A stretch of DNA of 64,000 bases, from the NCBI GenBank assembly GCA_002102555.1, contig MCFL01000010.1, forward strand, positions 310,001 through 374,000, read 5' to 3'. Each line of letters opens with the position of its first letter. Within the stretch, counting starts at the first letter, position 1. The notes under the pieces were generated by a model. It was given only the letters and a program-made list of their open reading frames with translations, was not told the origin of the DNA and did no database searches. The translations under genes were made by a program, and so were the position numbers. Positions 10,235-20,145 of this stretch are shown in pieces. This stretch comes from Catenaria anguillulae PL171 (lineage: Eukaryota; Blastocladiomycota; Blastocladiomycetes; Blastocladiales; Catenariaceae).

Positions 10235-13200
10235 TTACGCCTCGCTCGTCTGACGACCGCCATCCCCTGCTGCGGCCGCCGAACTCTGTCCAGGACCGGA
10301 ACCGGAACCTGTCGGGCTTGCCTGTCCCTCGCCCGTCGCTCCATGCTGGGCGCCGGCCGCTGGATGATCCAGGGCAATCACGCGGCTTGCCGCCGTCGCG
10401 GTTGCCGAAGGTAAATGAATCGGATTGGACAGTTGCGAAATCAAGGTGGTGGATTCTTCCATCACGGTCGAAAGTTGGTCACCTGGCGCGGCCTGGGGCG
10501 CGTTGGCTTGTTGAGCACTTGCATTCTCTGCTGCAGTCGTCGCAGGGACGGTCGATGTGGGAGCCGTGGCGGACGGCGCGTCCGATCCGCTTGCCGGCTG
10601 TTCACGCTGCTTTTGCAACTTGGCCCTGTGGGGGTATTCCATGCCCAACCGTCAGCTCAAGAAAACACTCGCAATCAAGCCAACCACAATTTCAAATCGT
10701 ACCAATGCAACCCACACGCATTACACAAGGTGGCCCTGCCATCGGGCCCGCGCCGCCACTCTGGCGTTTCCGTTGCCGAGCACGAATGACAGCGGCCGCC
10801 GGGCGGCGGCCCCGTGCGCTGGCGCTTCCTTGGGCGCACACGTTGCCCAGCGAGCAACCGCTTGCTGCGAATCACCTCCATGTCGCGCATGGCCTCGGGC
10901 GACAAGTGACTCGTGTCTGGCCACACCCAAGTGCCATCGGCTGCTTGGACTTGGCCGTCGAGCGCCAAGTGTGGGGTCGACAGCGTGGACGTGTCGCGCG
11001 TGGTCCCACGTGCGCCGCCAGCGTTCGGCGTGGCAGACGCCGACAGCGACGTCGAGTTGCGCAGCGCAGACGACGTTGATCGGTGCTTGCGCGGGCCGTA
11101 CCGGAGGATGGGCGCGCCCGTCAATGCGTTCGTTGCCGGGGGATCGTCGTGCGGATGATCGTCTTGTTGTTGTTGGCCAGTGCGAGGCTTGGCCGCTGCC
11201 GACGTCGACAACTGCCGCTCGATACTCGCGGCAGTCACGGGGCCGCTGGCCGCCGTGGCAAACCCGCACGTTCCGGGTGACATTGCCCATTCCAGGCGCA
11301 GGGCGGCTTGCACGGTGGCGTACGCAATGCGCGTCAGGTCGCGCGCAACGTGCGAGGGGTTGCGCGCCGGAATGGCGGGCGGCGTGGCGGTGGTGGTTGC
11401 GCCGGGCGAGGATGGCGTGGGCAGGGGCGCGTCCGAGGTGGCTGCACGAAGACGTGTGAGGGTTGCTGTGGCGAGGTCCAGGATGGATTGGAGCTATGGA
11501 TTTGTGCATTTCGAGTTCGCATGTGTGAGGATTACGGATCACTTGAAAGCAGGACAAGTGGGAGATACACGTACGCCGTCGACTGCGTCACCGACTCGTT
11601 CGGCCACCGAATCACGTGGGCCAGGTGTTCCATTGCCGCCCGTCACGGCCTCAATCTCGTCATTCTGGTGCTGATACTGCTGAACGTCCTCAGCGATCGG
11701 CATTTCATAACCGGGATCTTGGATGGCTTTTTGGCGCCACGCCACCGACACAGAGTCTGGAAACGCGTCATACACGTCATCGGCGTCGAACGGCGCACCA
11801 GGAGGCAGCGGCGCGGGAAAGTCCAGGTCCATGCCCATGTCCAAGAGCCGCATGGTATCGTTCATGGCAGCGGCGGCGGCAGACGCGGACGGAGGTGCGG
11901 GTGGAACGTGGGGAGCTCCCGCGGGCCGATAGCGCGAGCCTAGATGGTAGGGGTCACGGGCGAGTGGAGGAGCCGGCAGCGGCGCGTGAAGCTGCGAAGC
12001 CGGGCGGTATGTCGGTGGGAGAGGGATGGGCGGTGGTGGGGGCAAGTATCGCGAGGCGGAAACGGGCGGGTACGGCCGTGCTGCATCCCAGGGATGGGGC
12101 GCATTTTGCGCATATGGGTCGCGGGTCCAATCCACGGGCGAGTCATGAAGCGCGCTTGGGTCGTCCAAATCATCGACGCGCCGACGCTTGAGCGGGTGTG
12201 AATGCGCGTGTACAGATCCATATCCGCCATTTACAGGCTCATTGTGACTGTTGCCGTCCCGGTCGGGCACGTGCCCATCACCAAGCGGTTTCCCATCTGC
12301 AGTCGCAGTCGCCGACGCAGATGCGGGCGGATGATGAGCGGTTGCAGACGTCTGCTCGGGTCTCGCAATCGCTGGAATCTCGGGTGCGGCTGCTGCAGGC
12401 TTGAGAGTGTTTGTGGGAGCGCAGTCCGGGTTTGTGTCAGAGACGTCGGCCCAGCCAATAGAATCGGCTCGCGGGGTGAGATTGGCGGGCTGCGTGTGAG
12501 CCTGACCTTGACCGTGGGCCTGTATCTGAAAATGGCGTCGATGTTGATGTTGATGTTGCTGCTGATGATGGTGCTGATGGTGTCGGTGATTGGAAGACCG
12601 ATGAGAATGTGCATTCGAGTGCGAGTGCGAGTGCGGACGCGAATACGCGTGAGGCGCGCCTCGGTTGTTTTGGTGGAGTACTTGGCTGTGATGCGCCAAG
12701 ACGGGCGGCAAGTGCCCCGATTGCGATTGTGATTGTGATTGCAAGGCGTATTGGTATTGTGGATCACGATACAGCGAGGGGGTCCAATGGGCCTGATCGC
12801 GGCGCGAAGAGGAATGCGATGACGAAGAAGGTTGAAGGTTTCCATTGGCGTGGCCCTCAGCACCAGCGCGAGCGTGGTAAGTGTTGCGGTCGTGGCGGTC
12901 GATGATGGCGTGGCTGTGGGCGTGGTCATCGGAATCGCAATTGCGATTCAAAGTTTCCATGTTACTGTTGTGTGTTGCAGAGTAGTTGATCCCAGGTGGC
13001 GAAGCGAGCTGCCCCTGCCAGCCTTGCAACGCAGGTAATCGCTGCTCAGATACAGAACCATCCAAATAAAGTGGATACTCGCCATCGACCAGTCGGTGGA
13101 GATGGGCTGGGTCGGCATTCGGAATTGCCCTGGTCGAGGCAGAGGCAAAGGCAGCGGCAGAGATCGACGGCTGGGCAAATGTCATGGTTGTTGGCGGTAG

Positions 13201-13314
13201 CGGTGGAGGCGCCGAGGTGAGATGTGCGGGTCCGACACGGTGACTGGAAGATACAGCCGGGGGATGAGGAAGAGGGCTATAATGAGGAGGAGTGCGATGG
13301 GGTGAGTTGTCCAT
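10235..13314 (-). CDS. GATA-type zinc-finger transcription factor, 973 residues
   Basis: Three exons join in phase: 13314-11575, 11493-10703 and 10625-10235, with 81- and 77-base introns. The start ATG ([16 protein letters not shown]) follows non-coding sequence. Residues 1-580 are disordered, with Ser/Pro, His- and Gln-rich runs. Exon 2 begins with a helical stretch ([20 protein letters not shown]). The finger, residues 815-840, is C-x2-C-x18-C-x2-C with [10 protein letters not shown] and CNACGLHW, the usual GATA core. The second intron cuts the Trp codon straight after the finger, and exon 3 continues AKLQKQREQ, the basic tail seen in the family. A nuclear activator or repressor is implied; its targets are unknown. 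The second GATA gene, at 15859, points the other way and has no intron at this site. Confidence 0.88.
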
Positions 13315-14060
13315 GACAATTGCTTGGGGATGTGGAAGTTGTATTGCTGTCTTGCTGATGTGCGGGGCGGCCTCACAATATGGACAACTCGACCAGCTAG
13401 ACGGTGCCGTCGCGAAGCAGAAGGCCACGCAACCCTGTTGCCAGTGGAAGAAGCCGGGCGAAAGATTCCGGCCCTGCGAGGCCAGCCTGAGGGCCGTGTA
13501 TGGTAGATCTCGAAGACCGAGTGACCAGTGAGTGACCAGTCGGATAGGGACGGGCGGAGGGGACTTGAGCGTTTGTCTCGAGCTTGATTTTAATAAATGG
13601 GAAAGCAAACCAATACTGCGCGATATGTTACTCCTTTTGAAAAAGCATTTATATACACTGATGTGCGGTGCGCTCCAGGACACTTTGTCACGCAAGAGAA
13701 TTTTTCCGGTCGGAGATGGACCCGACCTGAGTGAGCCCGTTTTGAGGGCACGACACATGCCTCCCCTCATCGACCACAAAGTCTGCGGCGGCTGCGACCT
13801 GTACATTGTAGTTACTTATTTGACTTGCCCATATCATTCACTTTGCGCAACTTTGCTTGAAAAGTCAACCGACCACGGACGACCGAGGTGCTGATGCTGT
13901 TCAAGGTGTCCATCACGTCCAAATTCGACAACCCGCTCTTCCTCTGTCCCGTCGCCGGGCTCCGAGTCGTTCACGCCATACCGAAGATCCTTACATACTC
14001 CGCACGGTGTGCCCCCGTCGCCTCAATTCGCCGTCCATCTGATGCAACCCGACTCAAGAC
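13315..14060. other. Divergent promoter region of the GATA gene
   Basis: About 750 bases. On the minus strand a TATATAAA lies at 13655-13648, some 335 bases upstream of the GATA start codon. Near 13904-14060 one plus-strand frame is rich in Ser, Pro and Thr and could be a 5' exon of the His/Pro-rich gene that follows; I could not connect it in frame. Confidence 0.4.
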
Positions 14061-15215
14061 ATGATAATTCCAGTGTCGTCCATTCGCCAACATCACCCTG
14101 TTGGTCCAAACGGTCAACCCATGCTGCATCAAGGCCATTGCGATCTTGACCAACACCACCCACACCACGAATACCAGCAATACCAGCAATACCAGCAATA
14201 CCAGCAATACCAGCCTTACCCTCATCAGCAGCATCAGCAGCATTACACGCCGCCCACAGCTGGATACGAGCTGCAACACCCTTATTCTAGTCATCCGGCC
14301 GGATTCATGGGCCCAAGGATTTGGTTGGATGACCCGTATTCAACCGCGGGACCATCCTATCAACACCATGGCCCAAACTACTCCACCTTGGGCTCTGTAG
14401 TACCTCCTGCTTCGTGTCCGTCGGTACATTCGCCTGTCGCTTACGAACCACGCAATGCGCCCACAGCCCACCCAATTTTTGCTGCCCCTTCACATTCGCA
14501 CGATTTCCAGCACGTTCCAGAAGCAGCGCCAGGCCCTACAGGAATGCACTGCCCAGGTCCACCTGGAGCAATGGCGTCCAGGCGAATGGACGTGGAATCC
14601 GGAATCGAGAGTCATGATGGTTTAACTGGACGTGGCGGGACGTTGCATTCGTGGGTTCATTCCCACAGACATCCCAGTCGCCATCAAGAGGCTAGAAGGG
14701 AAATGAGGGTGAATCATCATCGTCATGCGCAATCGCAATCGCATCGGTCCATCTCGTTACCGAGACTGCCAACCCACTCCTGGTACTGGGACCATCCCAA
14801 CCGCCACCATCATGCTGGAACTGCCGTGATGGAAGGATCGTATCCTGTGTCATACCCGCCAACCTTGCCTCCTTCTGCCATCGACCCGTACCATTTTGCA
14901 CCGGAATACGAGCGCGGCCGTTCCCATTCTAGCATGCATCCGCATTGGCAGCCTAAATCTTCTACTGCACCGCCGCATCCGTTTCTCGAGCACCTGGATC
15001 CACCAGCAACTCGCTCGCTCTTCATCGCATCCCGTCCGTCGATCCCAGTGTCGCCCGGTGCTTTTTCACATGCTCAACCCCAGCTTTCGCAACCAGAGCG
15101 GACGAGCCCTGGAAAAGTGCATGCGTCCTTGTTACCCAATGGACCTATGCCGTTGCCGGTGATTCGTGTGTCAAAGTACGCCTCGTTCTTTACCCAAATA
15201 AAAACTGCATCATGA
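14061..15215 (+). CDS. His/Pro/Tyr-rich orphan protein
   Basis: An open frame of 384 residues, MIIPVSSIRQHHPVGPNG at its start. It contains a QQY repeat, many His-His and Pro-rich segments and no recognised domain. The true 3' end may lie further on: a gtacgc sequence near 15178 would be a donor, and an acceptor before about 15260 opens a frame reading LPPWLRLSRDSAMSLNG. The first ATG is also uncertain because a Ser/Pro-rich frame precedes it. Composition resembles the disordered arms of the two flanking GATA factors, but no zinc finger is present. It lies between two divergent regulators and may itself be a nuclear protein; that is inference only. Confidence 0.45.
   Translation: MIIPVSSIRQHHPVGPNGQPMLHQGHCDLDQHHPHHEYQQYQQYQQYQQYQPYPHQQHQQHYTPPTAGYELQHPYSSHPAGFMGPRIWLDDPYSTAGPSYQHHGPNYSTLGSVVPPASCPSVHSPVAYEPRNAPTAHPIFAAPSHSHDFQHVPEAAPGPTGMHCPGPPGAMASRRMDVESGIESHDGLTGRGGTLHSWVHSHRHPSRHQEARREMRVNHHRHAQSQSHRSISLPRLPTHSWYWDHPNRHHHAGTAVMEGSYPVSYPPTLPPSAIDPYHFAPEYERGRSHSSMHPHWQPKSSTAPPHPFLEHLDPPATRSLFIASRPSIPVSPGAFSHAQPQLSQPERTSPGKVHASLLPNGPMPLPVIRVSKYASFFTQIKTAS
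14172..14207 (+). repeat. In-frame 9-bp repeat (taccagcaa) x 4
   Basis: Four perfect tandem copies of taccagcaa, followed by a decayed fifth, encode a Tyr-Gln-Gln repeat in the His/Pro-rich orphan. A unit divisible by three inside an open frame supports that the frame is translated. Confidence 0.9.
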
Positions 15216-15858
15216 GGAGGGAGGGGAAACATTGACGTTGTGCTGTGCATGCCGGATTAGTCTGCAGGTCTTTGCGTCAATTCCTGTCCAAGAACAGGGC
15301 AAGCTGCCGCCATGGTTGCGATTGAGTCGTGATTCGGCCATGAGTTTGAACGGCAGAGCTGTTGTAAAGGTACAATCTTTGTCTTGTGTCCGTTCCTACC
15401 ACTTGTGTGCCCCTCTTTTTTTTCCACTCTGCCCACACAAACGTCGCGTCACCTCCTTGCACGCCGGCTCCCTCGACGTGCCAACCCTGCCAAAACACGT
15501 GCGAGTTTGATCCAAGGCCCTTCTGGCACGTGACTCTTCTCACGCCACAACAAGGACGCGTGGCTTGTGGTTGCGTACTCATCGATGGCAGCTTGTCAGA
15601 TCGCCGATCCTATAAAGAGGGGTCGCCGCCCGCCTACGGATCTGCCACCCCACATCGAAATCGCTGTCGATCCGACGTTGCCTTTCCATTCGCTTTTCAT
15701 TTCTGACGCGCGAGCGAGTGTGTGGTTGGTTACAGCCTTTGTGCACAATCGCTTTGCATGACTGGGGCCTGAATGACTCACTCCTGTCCCCCTCCCCCCC
15801 CTCCTGATCGCAGCAGCCCAATCGCAACGCACCCAACCGCCGGCCTCATCCAACCACG
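15216..15858. other. Upstream region of the second GATA gene, TATA-like site
   Basis: About 640 bases. It may include a second exon of the preceding orphan up to about 15370. TATAAAG at 15611-15617 lies about 245 bases before the GATA start codon. A pyrimidine-rich tract occurs near 15415-15430. No other gene seen. Confidence 0.4.
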
Positions 15859-18033
15859 ATGATCGAGCCCGCCTCGCCGTCAACCACCACAAACCCCTCT
15901 GCACACCTCAAGCACCCATCCGCATCGCACCCGACCATGGACGACGACTCGACCTCGATTCAATCCGGCTCGGCACACGTGGACCCGGAGCCCGTCGATG
16001 TGGATGTTGACGGCGGCGCGGCCACGTCTGCCGTTCCGGGCGACGACACCGACTCGCAATCCGCGTCAGCGGCCGCCGCTGCGGCCGATCAAGACGCGGC
16101 CGACCAGCACGCGGCCGCGCAACATCAGCTGCAGCAGCAGCACGCGCACCATCACGGCCAGCAGATGGCGGCAGCGGCGGCGTTCCATCAGGCACAGCAA
16201 GCTCAGGCAGCCATGGCAGCTGCTGCTGCCGCCGCGGCCGCAGGATACCCGCCGCAGTACCCTTACCCTTATCCCTACCCGCCGCCCCACGCTGTTGGCG
16301 CCAGCCATGGCGCCCCTGGTGCCGCCAACAACGCCCCAGGCGGCGTTCACGCGCACGCCCCTGTGCCGACGTCGGGCGCACACGCGCCATTTGCGGCACC
16401 GCAGGATGTGCACGAGATCTTGTTCCGGCTCGAGGACACGGCGCATCACATTTCAACCATGGGCCTGTCGGCGATGCCTGCGCCACCCATTGGTGCAATC
16501 ACTCAGGGTTTATTCCGCGCGCTCGACAATACCTGGCAAGTGTACCATACGCTGGCCGAGTGGTGGGTCAAGGTGGAAAAGTATTCGGCAAGTGCGGCAA
16601 GAGACGCGGTGCGCACTGGACAGGGCCAAGCAGCGGCTGCCGCTCAGGCCGCTGCACAGCAGGCGCAGGCAGACGAGCTGGATGCGGCCCAGCAAGCACA
16701 AGCTCAAGACGACGCGGCCCAAGGCCAAGATGGCGAGCCGGCAAGCCCGACGCTCGCGCCACAGCAGCATCAGCAACAGCAGCACGTGCCGCAAGCACCG
16801 TCGACGCCTGGGCCCGCTGTCGGCGCTGGCGCTGCGGCGCAAGGGTTCGATCCAATGTACGCACAGCACTATGCGGCGGCCGCAGCAGCCGCAGCGTACG
16901 CACAAGCACAAGGTGCGGCCGCGGCCAATGGAAACGGGTCGCCTGGACCGGCATCGGTCCCACCTACAGCCATCTATCCCGGCGCGGCGGCCGCAGCTGC
17001 TGCCATGGCTGCTGCTGCTGCACATGCGGCCGCGGCCAACGCCGCCGCCGCCGGCCACGACCCCTCGCAAGCCCCAACGCCTGCAGGCATGGATCACGCG
17101 CAAGCCGCCGCGTATGCTGCTGCGCTTGCGGCTGCCACGGCGGCTACACCCAACGCCGCGGGCAATGCGAATCCGCGCCGGCGGACCGCAAGCCAGGTTG
17201 CAAGTGGAAGCACACCGCCCACGGCGGGCGCCGCCGCAGATGCAAGCGACCGTGCGCCGCCCAAGAAGAAGGCTCGCAAGTCTGGCGGGCCGGCGTTTGG
17301 CCGATGCTTGTCGTGTGGCAGCACAGAGACGCCCGAGTGGCGGCGTGGGCCAGAAGGAAAAGCCACGCTGTGCAATGCGTGCGGGTTGCATTGGGCAAAG
17401 ATGCGCAGGCGCAATCGTGGCGTGGACCAGGCGGGTGGCGCGGGTGGGGGTGGCGCGTCGTCGGCGGGTGGGTTGGCGCCGGCGGTTGCGGTTGTGGGCA
17501 CGGCCGGTAGCGCGGCGGGCGGCGCATTGGAGGGTGTACAAGAAGAAGGTGGCGACGATGTGGCGGGTGCAAGCATGGATGGGCATGACCACATGCACGG
17601 GACCGATCGTGAGGACGCCAATCCGTTCACTGGTGCGACCGATGCGTCTGGATCCGCGGGCAGTTTGGCCGATTCGGCCGCTGGCGCCGGGATGGTGTCG
17701 CACCAGCCCAATGTCCAAGGCCTGAGTCCCGAGCAAGTTGCGGCCATGGCAGCGGCGCTTGTGCAGCAGGAGCAAGCGCAAGCCGAGGCAGAGGCGCTAG
17801 CTGTCCGCGCGGCCATGGTCGCTGCTGGCATGATGCCGCAAGAGGAAGTCGGAGGCGGGGACCACCAACAGCAGCAGCGCGGGTATGAGGAGGAGGAAGG
17901 ACATGATGGTATGGATGTGGATGAGCAGCATCATCAGCATGAGCAGGACGAGGGCGAGGCTGGCGAGTATGGCGGGTTTGACGGCCAAGCGGACGAGCGG
18001 GAAGCCAGTGAGACGGCTGGGTCGGTGCATTGA
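15859..18033 (+). CDS. GATA-type zinc-finger transcription factor, 724 residues
   Basis: One uninterrupted frame. The N-terminal 180 residues are acidic then Ala/Gln/His-rich. Residues around 185-255 form a structured block ([18 protein letters not shown] followed by a Trp-rich helix [11 protein letters not shown]) that is unlike the rest and may be a protein-interaction domain. Further Ala/Gln runs lead to a basic patch (PKKKARKS) and the finger at residues 483-508: C-x2-C-x18-C-x2-C with [16 protein letters not shown] and [14 protein letters not shown]. The C-terminal 200 residues are acidic and disordered. The finger is close to that at 10704-10791 but the gene lacks the intron after the Trp. 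Nearby start codons at 15859 and at the MDDDST methionine are both possible. Confidence 0.88.
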   Translation: MIEPASPSTTTNPSAHLKHPSASHPTMDDDSTSIQSGSAHVDPEPVDVDVDGGAATSAVPGDDTDSQSASAAAAAADQDAADQHAAAQHQLQQQHAHHHGQQMAAAAAFHQAQQAQAAMAAAAAAAAAGYPPQYPYPYPYPPPHAVGASHGAPGAANNAPGGVHAHAPVPTSGAHAPFAAPQDVHEILFRLEDTAHHISTMGLSAMPAPPIGAITQGLFRALDNTWQVYHTLAEWWVKVEKYSASAARDAVRTGQGQAAAAAQAAAQQAQADELDAAQQAQAQDDAAQGQDGEPASPTLAPQQHQQQQHVPQAPSTPGPAVGAGAAAQGFDPMYAQHYAAAAAAAAYAQAQGAAAANGNGSPGPASVPPTAIYPGAAAAAAAMAAAAAHAAAANAAAAGHDPSQAPTPAGMDHAQAAAYAAALAAATAATPNAAGNANPRRRTASQVASGSTPPTAGAAADASDRAPPKKKARKSGGPAFGRCLSCGSTETPEWRRGPEGKATLCNACGLHWAKMRRRNRGVDQAGGAGGGGASSAGGLAPAVAVVGTAGSAAGGALEGVQEEGGDDVAGASMDGHDHMHGTDREDANPFTGATDASGSAGSLADSAAGAGMVSHQPNVQGLSPEQVAAMAAALVQQEQAQAEAEALAVRAAMVAAGMMPQEEVGGGDHQQQQRGYEEEEGHDGMDVDEQHHQHEQDEGEAGEYGGFDGQADEREASETAGSVH

Positions 18034-18581
18034 TCGATTGAGCACGATGTTTTGTTTTTCCGCGTGCGTGCTTTCTGTGCCAATAGCTGTCCATTTGTGT
18101 CCATCCTTTAGCATTTGTTTGCCCTCCTTCGACGTTTTCCCTGATCCCACCTACCTACTGGCCTATTTGTCCGCCTTGTGTTCGTTGTTTGTCTTTTTGG
18201 TTTATGTCTCTTGGTGTGGACGGATGGCTGTAGCCGTTGCCGTGTCTTTTGGTTTGGTTTCTCATTCTATGTCTCTATTTATTCCTGTGTATTTGCCGCT
18301 CTGGTTTGTGTATTCATTGCATTTCTCCGTATTGGATCGGGGTTGTGAGGACGCAAGCGCAATCGTCTTGTCGTGGAGGATTATTTAACATGTGGACCGA
18401 AAAACCACAAGGCAGCAAAGGCAGCAAGAGCTCGAGTTCACAAGTGCTCGAGTGCTCTGTCTGTCACAAAACTGATCGCGCTTGTGAAGCCCTATTACGA
18501 GCAAGGTTTTTTTTTTCTTCTCTCTCTCGCACACACACACACTCTCTCTCATGTGCATACCAAAGTATTTACCCAACATTT
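18034..18581. other. 3' region of the GATA gene and promoter of the CBS gene
   Basis: About 550 T-rich bases. The open frame here continues into the CBS gene but its composition is unlike coding DNA. A T-run near 18507 and a (CA)n/(CT)n microsatellite at about 18529-18551 precede the CBS start codon. Confidence 0.5.
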
Positions 18582-19643
18582 ATGGAAGGCAACCATCAAC
18601 AGAAAATCATGTCTCCGCCCTCGCAACTTGCCCAAGTCACCTTCCGCGCCATCCTCGAGGACCTTGAGTCGCAGGGTCGCACCCACCCGCCGCTCGTTGC
18701 CGTTCCTCCCACGGCCACCATCAAGGAGTGCCTGGCCGTGCTCGCGCGCCACAACATCTTGTCTGTCCCAATCCTGTCGCGGGCGGGCGGCATCAAGGCC
18801 CCCTATGCGGCCATGGTATCGATCCTTGACCTCGTCGGCCATGTCTTTGCTCCAGCGTCCTCGTTCGCCGCGTCGGCATCGCCATCGCCAAACCAGATTG
18901 CCGCCGCCGTCGGCGACCGCCTCAACCATTCCGTCGAATCGGCGCTCCCGTTGCTCGGTGACGCGTCTGCGCCCTCCCCCGCTCATTCGCGCGAATCGTA
19001 CCGAGTGTTTGAGCGCGACGTGGCCGACGAGATTGGCCAGGCCATTCAAGAATTTGCGCGCGGAACTCACCGGATGTTGTTGACCAGTGTGGCGGGTGAA
19101 CCCACACGTGTGTTTTCGCAATCGGACCTGATTCGGTACATTGCCAAGCATTTGGACGACCAAGTGCTCAAGGCTAACAAGCACGGGTATTCGGGAAAGA
19201 CCACGGTCAGGGAGTTGGATTTGCACACAAAGCTTCCCTGCTTGATTTCCGTTGAGCCGGCGACAAGTGCAAGGGAGGCGTTCATGACGCTCGTGACAAA
19301 CCAAGTTTCGGCGATTCCCGTGCTCGACCCGCTCCACGGCAATCTCGTGTCGGTCGTATCGGGCGCCACGTTACGCGGGTTTACGAGCTCAAAGTTGGAC
19401 ACGTTGAACTTGCCCGTGGTGGATTTTTTGCGGGAGAGGAGCAAGGGGGCCGTGGTCGAGGCGGCCGCGACGTGTACCATGGAGTCGACGCTGGCCGAGG
19501 TGTTGGAAAAGGTGATTCACGGGACAACGCATCGGGTGTGGGTGGTCAGAGAAGTGGAGAGGGGTGTGGGCAAAAAGGAGCTGGAGTGCACGGGTGTCAT
19601 TTCGCTGACGGATGTTTTGCAGTGGATTGCAAAGTTGGAGTGA
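18582..19643 (+). CDS. Four-CBS-domain protein (AMPK-gamma/Snf4-like)
   Basis: A single-exon frame of 353 residues from MEGNHQQK; a second ATG nine codons later (MSPPSQLAQ) is an alternative. Four CBS-like units can be read: ATIKECLAVLARHNILSVPI with MVSILDLVGHVF; HRMLLTSV with VFSQSDLIRYIAKHL; SAREAFMTLVTNQVSAIPV with VVSGATLRGF; and STLAEVLEKVIHGTTHRVWV with GVISLTDVLQWIAKLE. Two tandem pairs are the arrangement of the gamma subunit of AMP-activated kinase and of related proteins such as Sds23 and plant CBSX, which bind adenine nucleotides. The exact orthologue cannot be decided by eye. The protein has no signal peptide and is probably cytosolic. Confidence 0.8.
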   Translation: MEGNHQQKIMSPPSQLAQVTFRAILEDLESQGRTHPPLVAVPPTATIKECLAVLARHNILSVPILSRAGGIKAPYAAMVSILDLVGHVFAPASSFAASASPSPNQIAAAVGDRLNHSVESALPLLGDASAPSPAHSRESYRVFERDVADEIGQAIQEFARGTHRMLLTSVAGEPTRVFSQSDLIRYIAKHLDDQVLKANKHGYSGKTTVRELDLHTKLPCLISVEPATSAREAFMTLVTNQVSAIPVLDPLHGNLVSVVSGATLRGFTSSKLDTLNLPVVDFLRERSKGAVVEAAATCTMESTLAEVLEKVIHGTTHRVWVVREVERGVGKKELECTGVISLTDVLQWIAKLE

Positions 19644-20145
19644 TTGCTGGAATGGTCGTTGCCACCTCGTGCGAGCATCTTGTCGTTTTCTTTCTTTGCT
19701 TCGTTTTTGTCTGTTCCCCATCAACAACCTGTATATGCCTTTCTGTGTTGGCTGGCTTTCCGATGCAAATTCGTCCAGAAACTCGTCTGTGATCCAATAA
19801 TTTGAGTTCTCGGCTGCCTACGAAGAATCATATGGCACCAACTCAATACCGTCAGGTGCTTTCAATCTCCGCCAAAAAAAGTCAATTCGATCAGATGTAC
19901 GAAGCAAGCACCACCTCGTCACACTGTGTTCAAGTGACGACTTCGGGTGTACGAGGTGTGTTGATAAGTAATGTGATGGCGGCCGAATGCGCTGTGTTAT
20001 CCACATGGTGCAGCTACGGTAATGATTGTATTCGGAACTTGAAACTGAAGAGGTGCCGTTAAATTGCCACAATACATAACTCTCATGTAACTCATGATAA
20101 TCCGCTGATCTAGACTCCTTCAGCTGCACCGTAAACGCATACAGG
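19644..20145. other. Convergent intergenic region, nothing recognised
   Basis: About 500 bases between the stops of the CBS gene and the receptor gene. Only short, unbiased frames. It should hold both 3' untranslated regions. Confidence 0.5.

Noticed and set aside
12500-12760. CAT/CAG-like repeats in the first GATA gene considered as a separate repeat element
   Set aside because: They code for His/Gln-rich protein in frame and lack a clean tandem unit.
16510-17781. 423-codon minus-strand frame opposite the second GATA gene
   Set aside because: It is a mirror of the GC-rich codons of the GATA frame, which has a zinc finger and a clear start.
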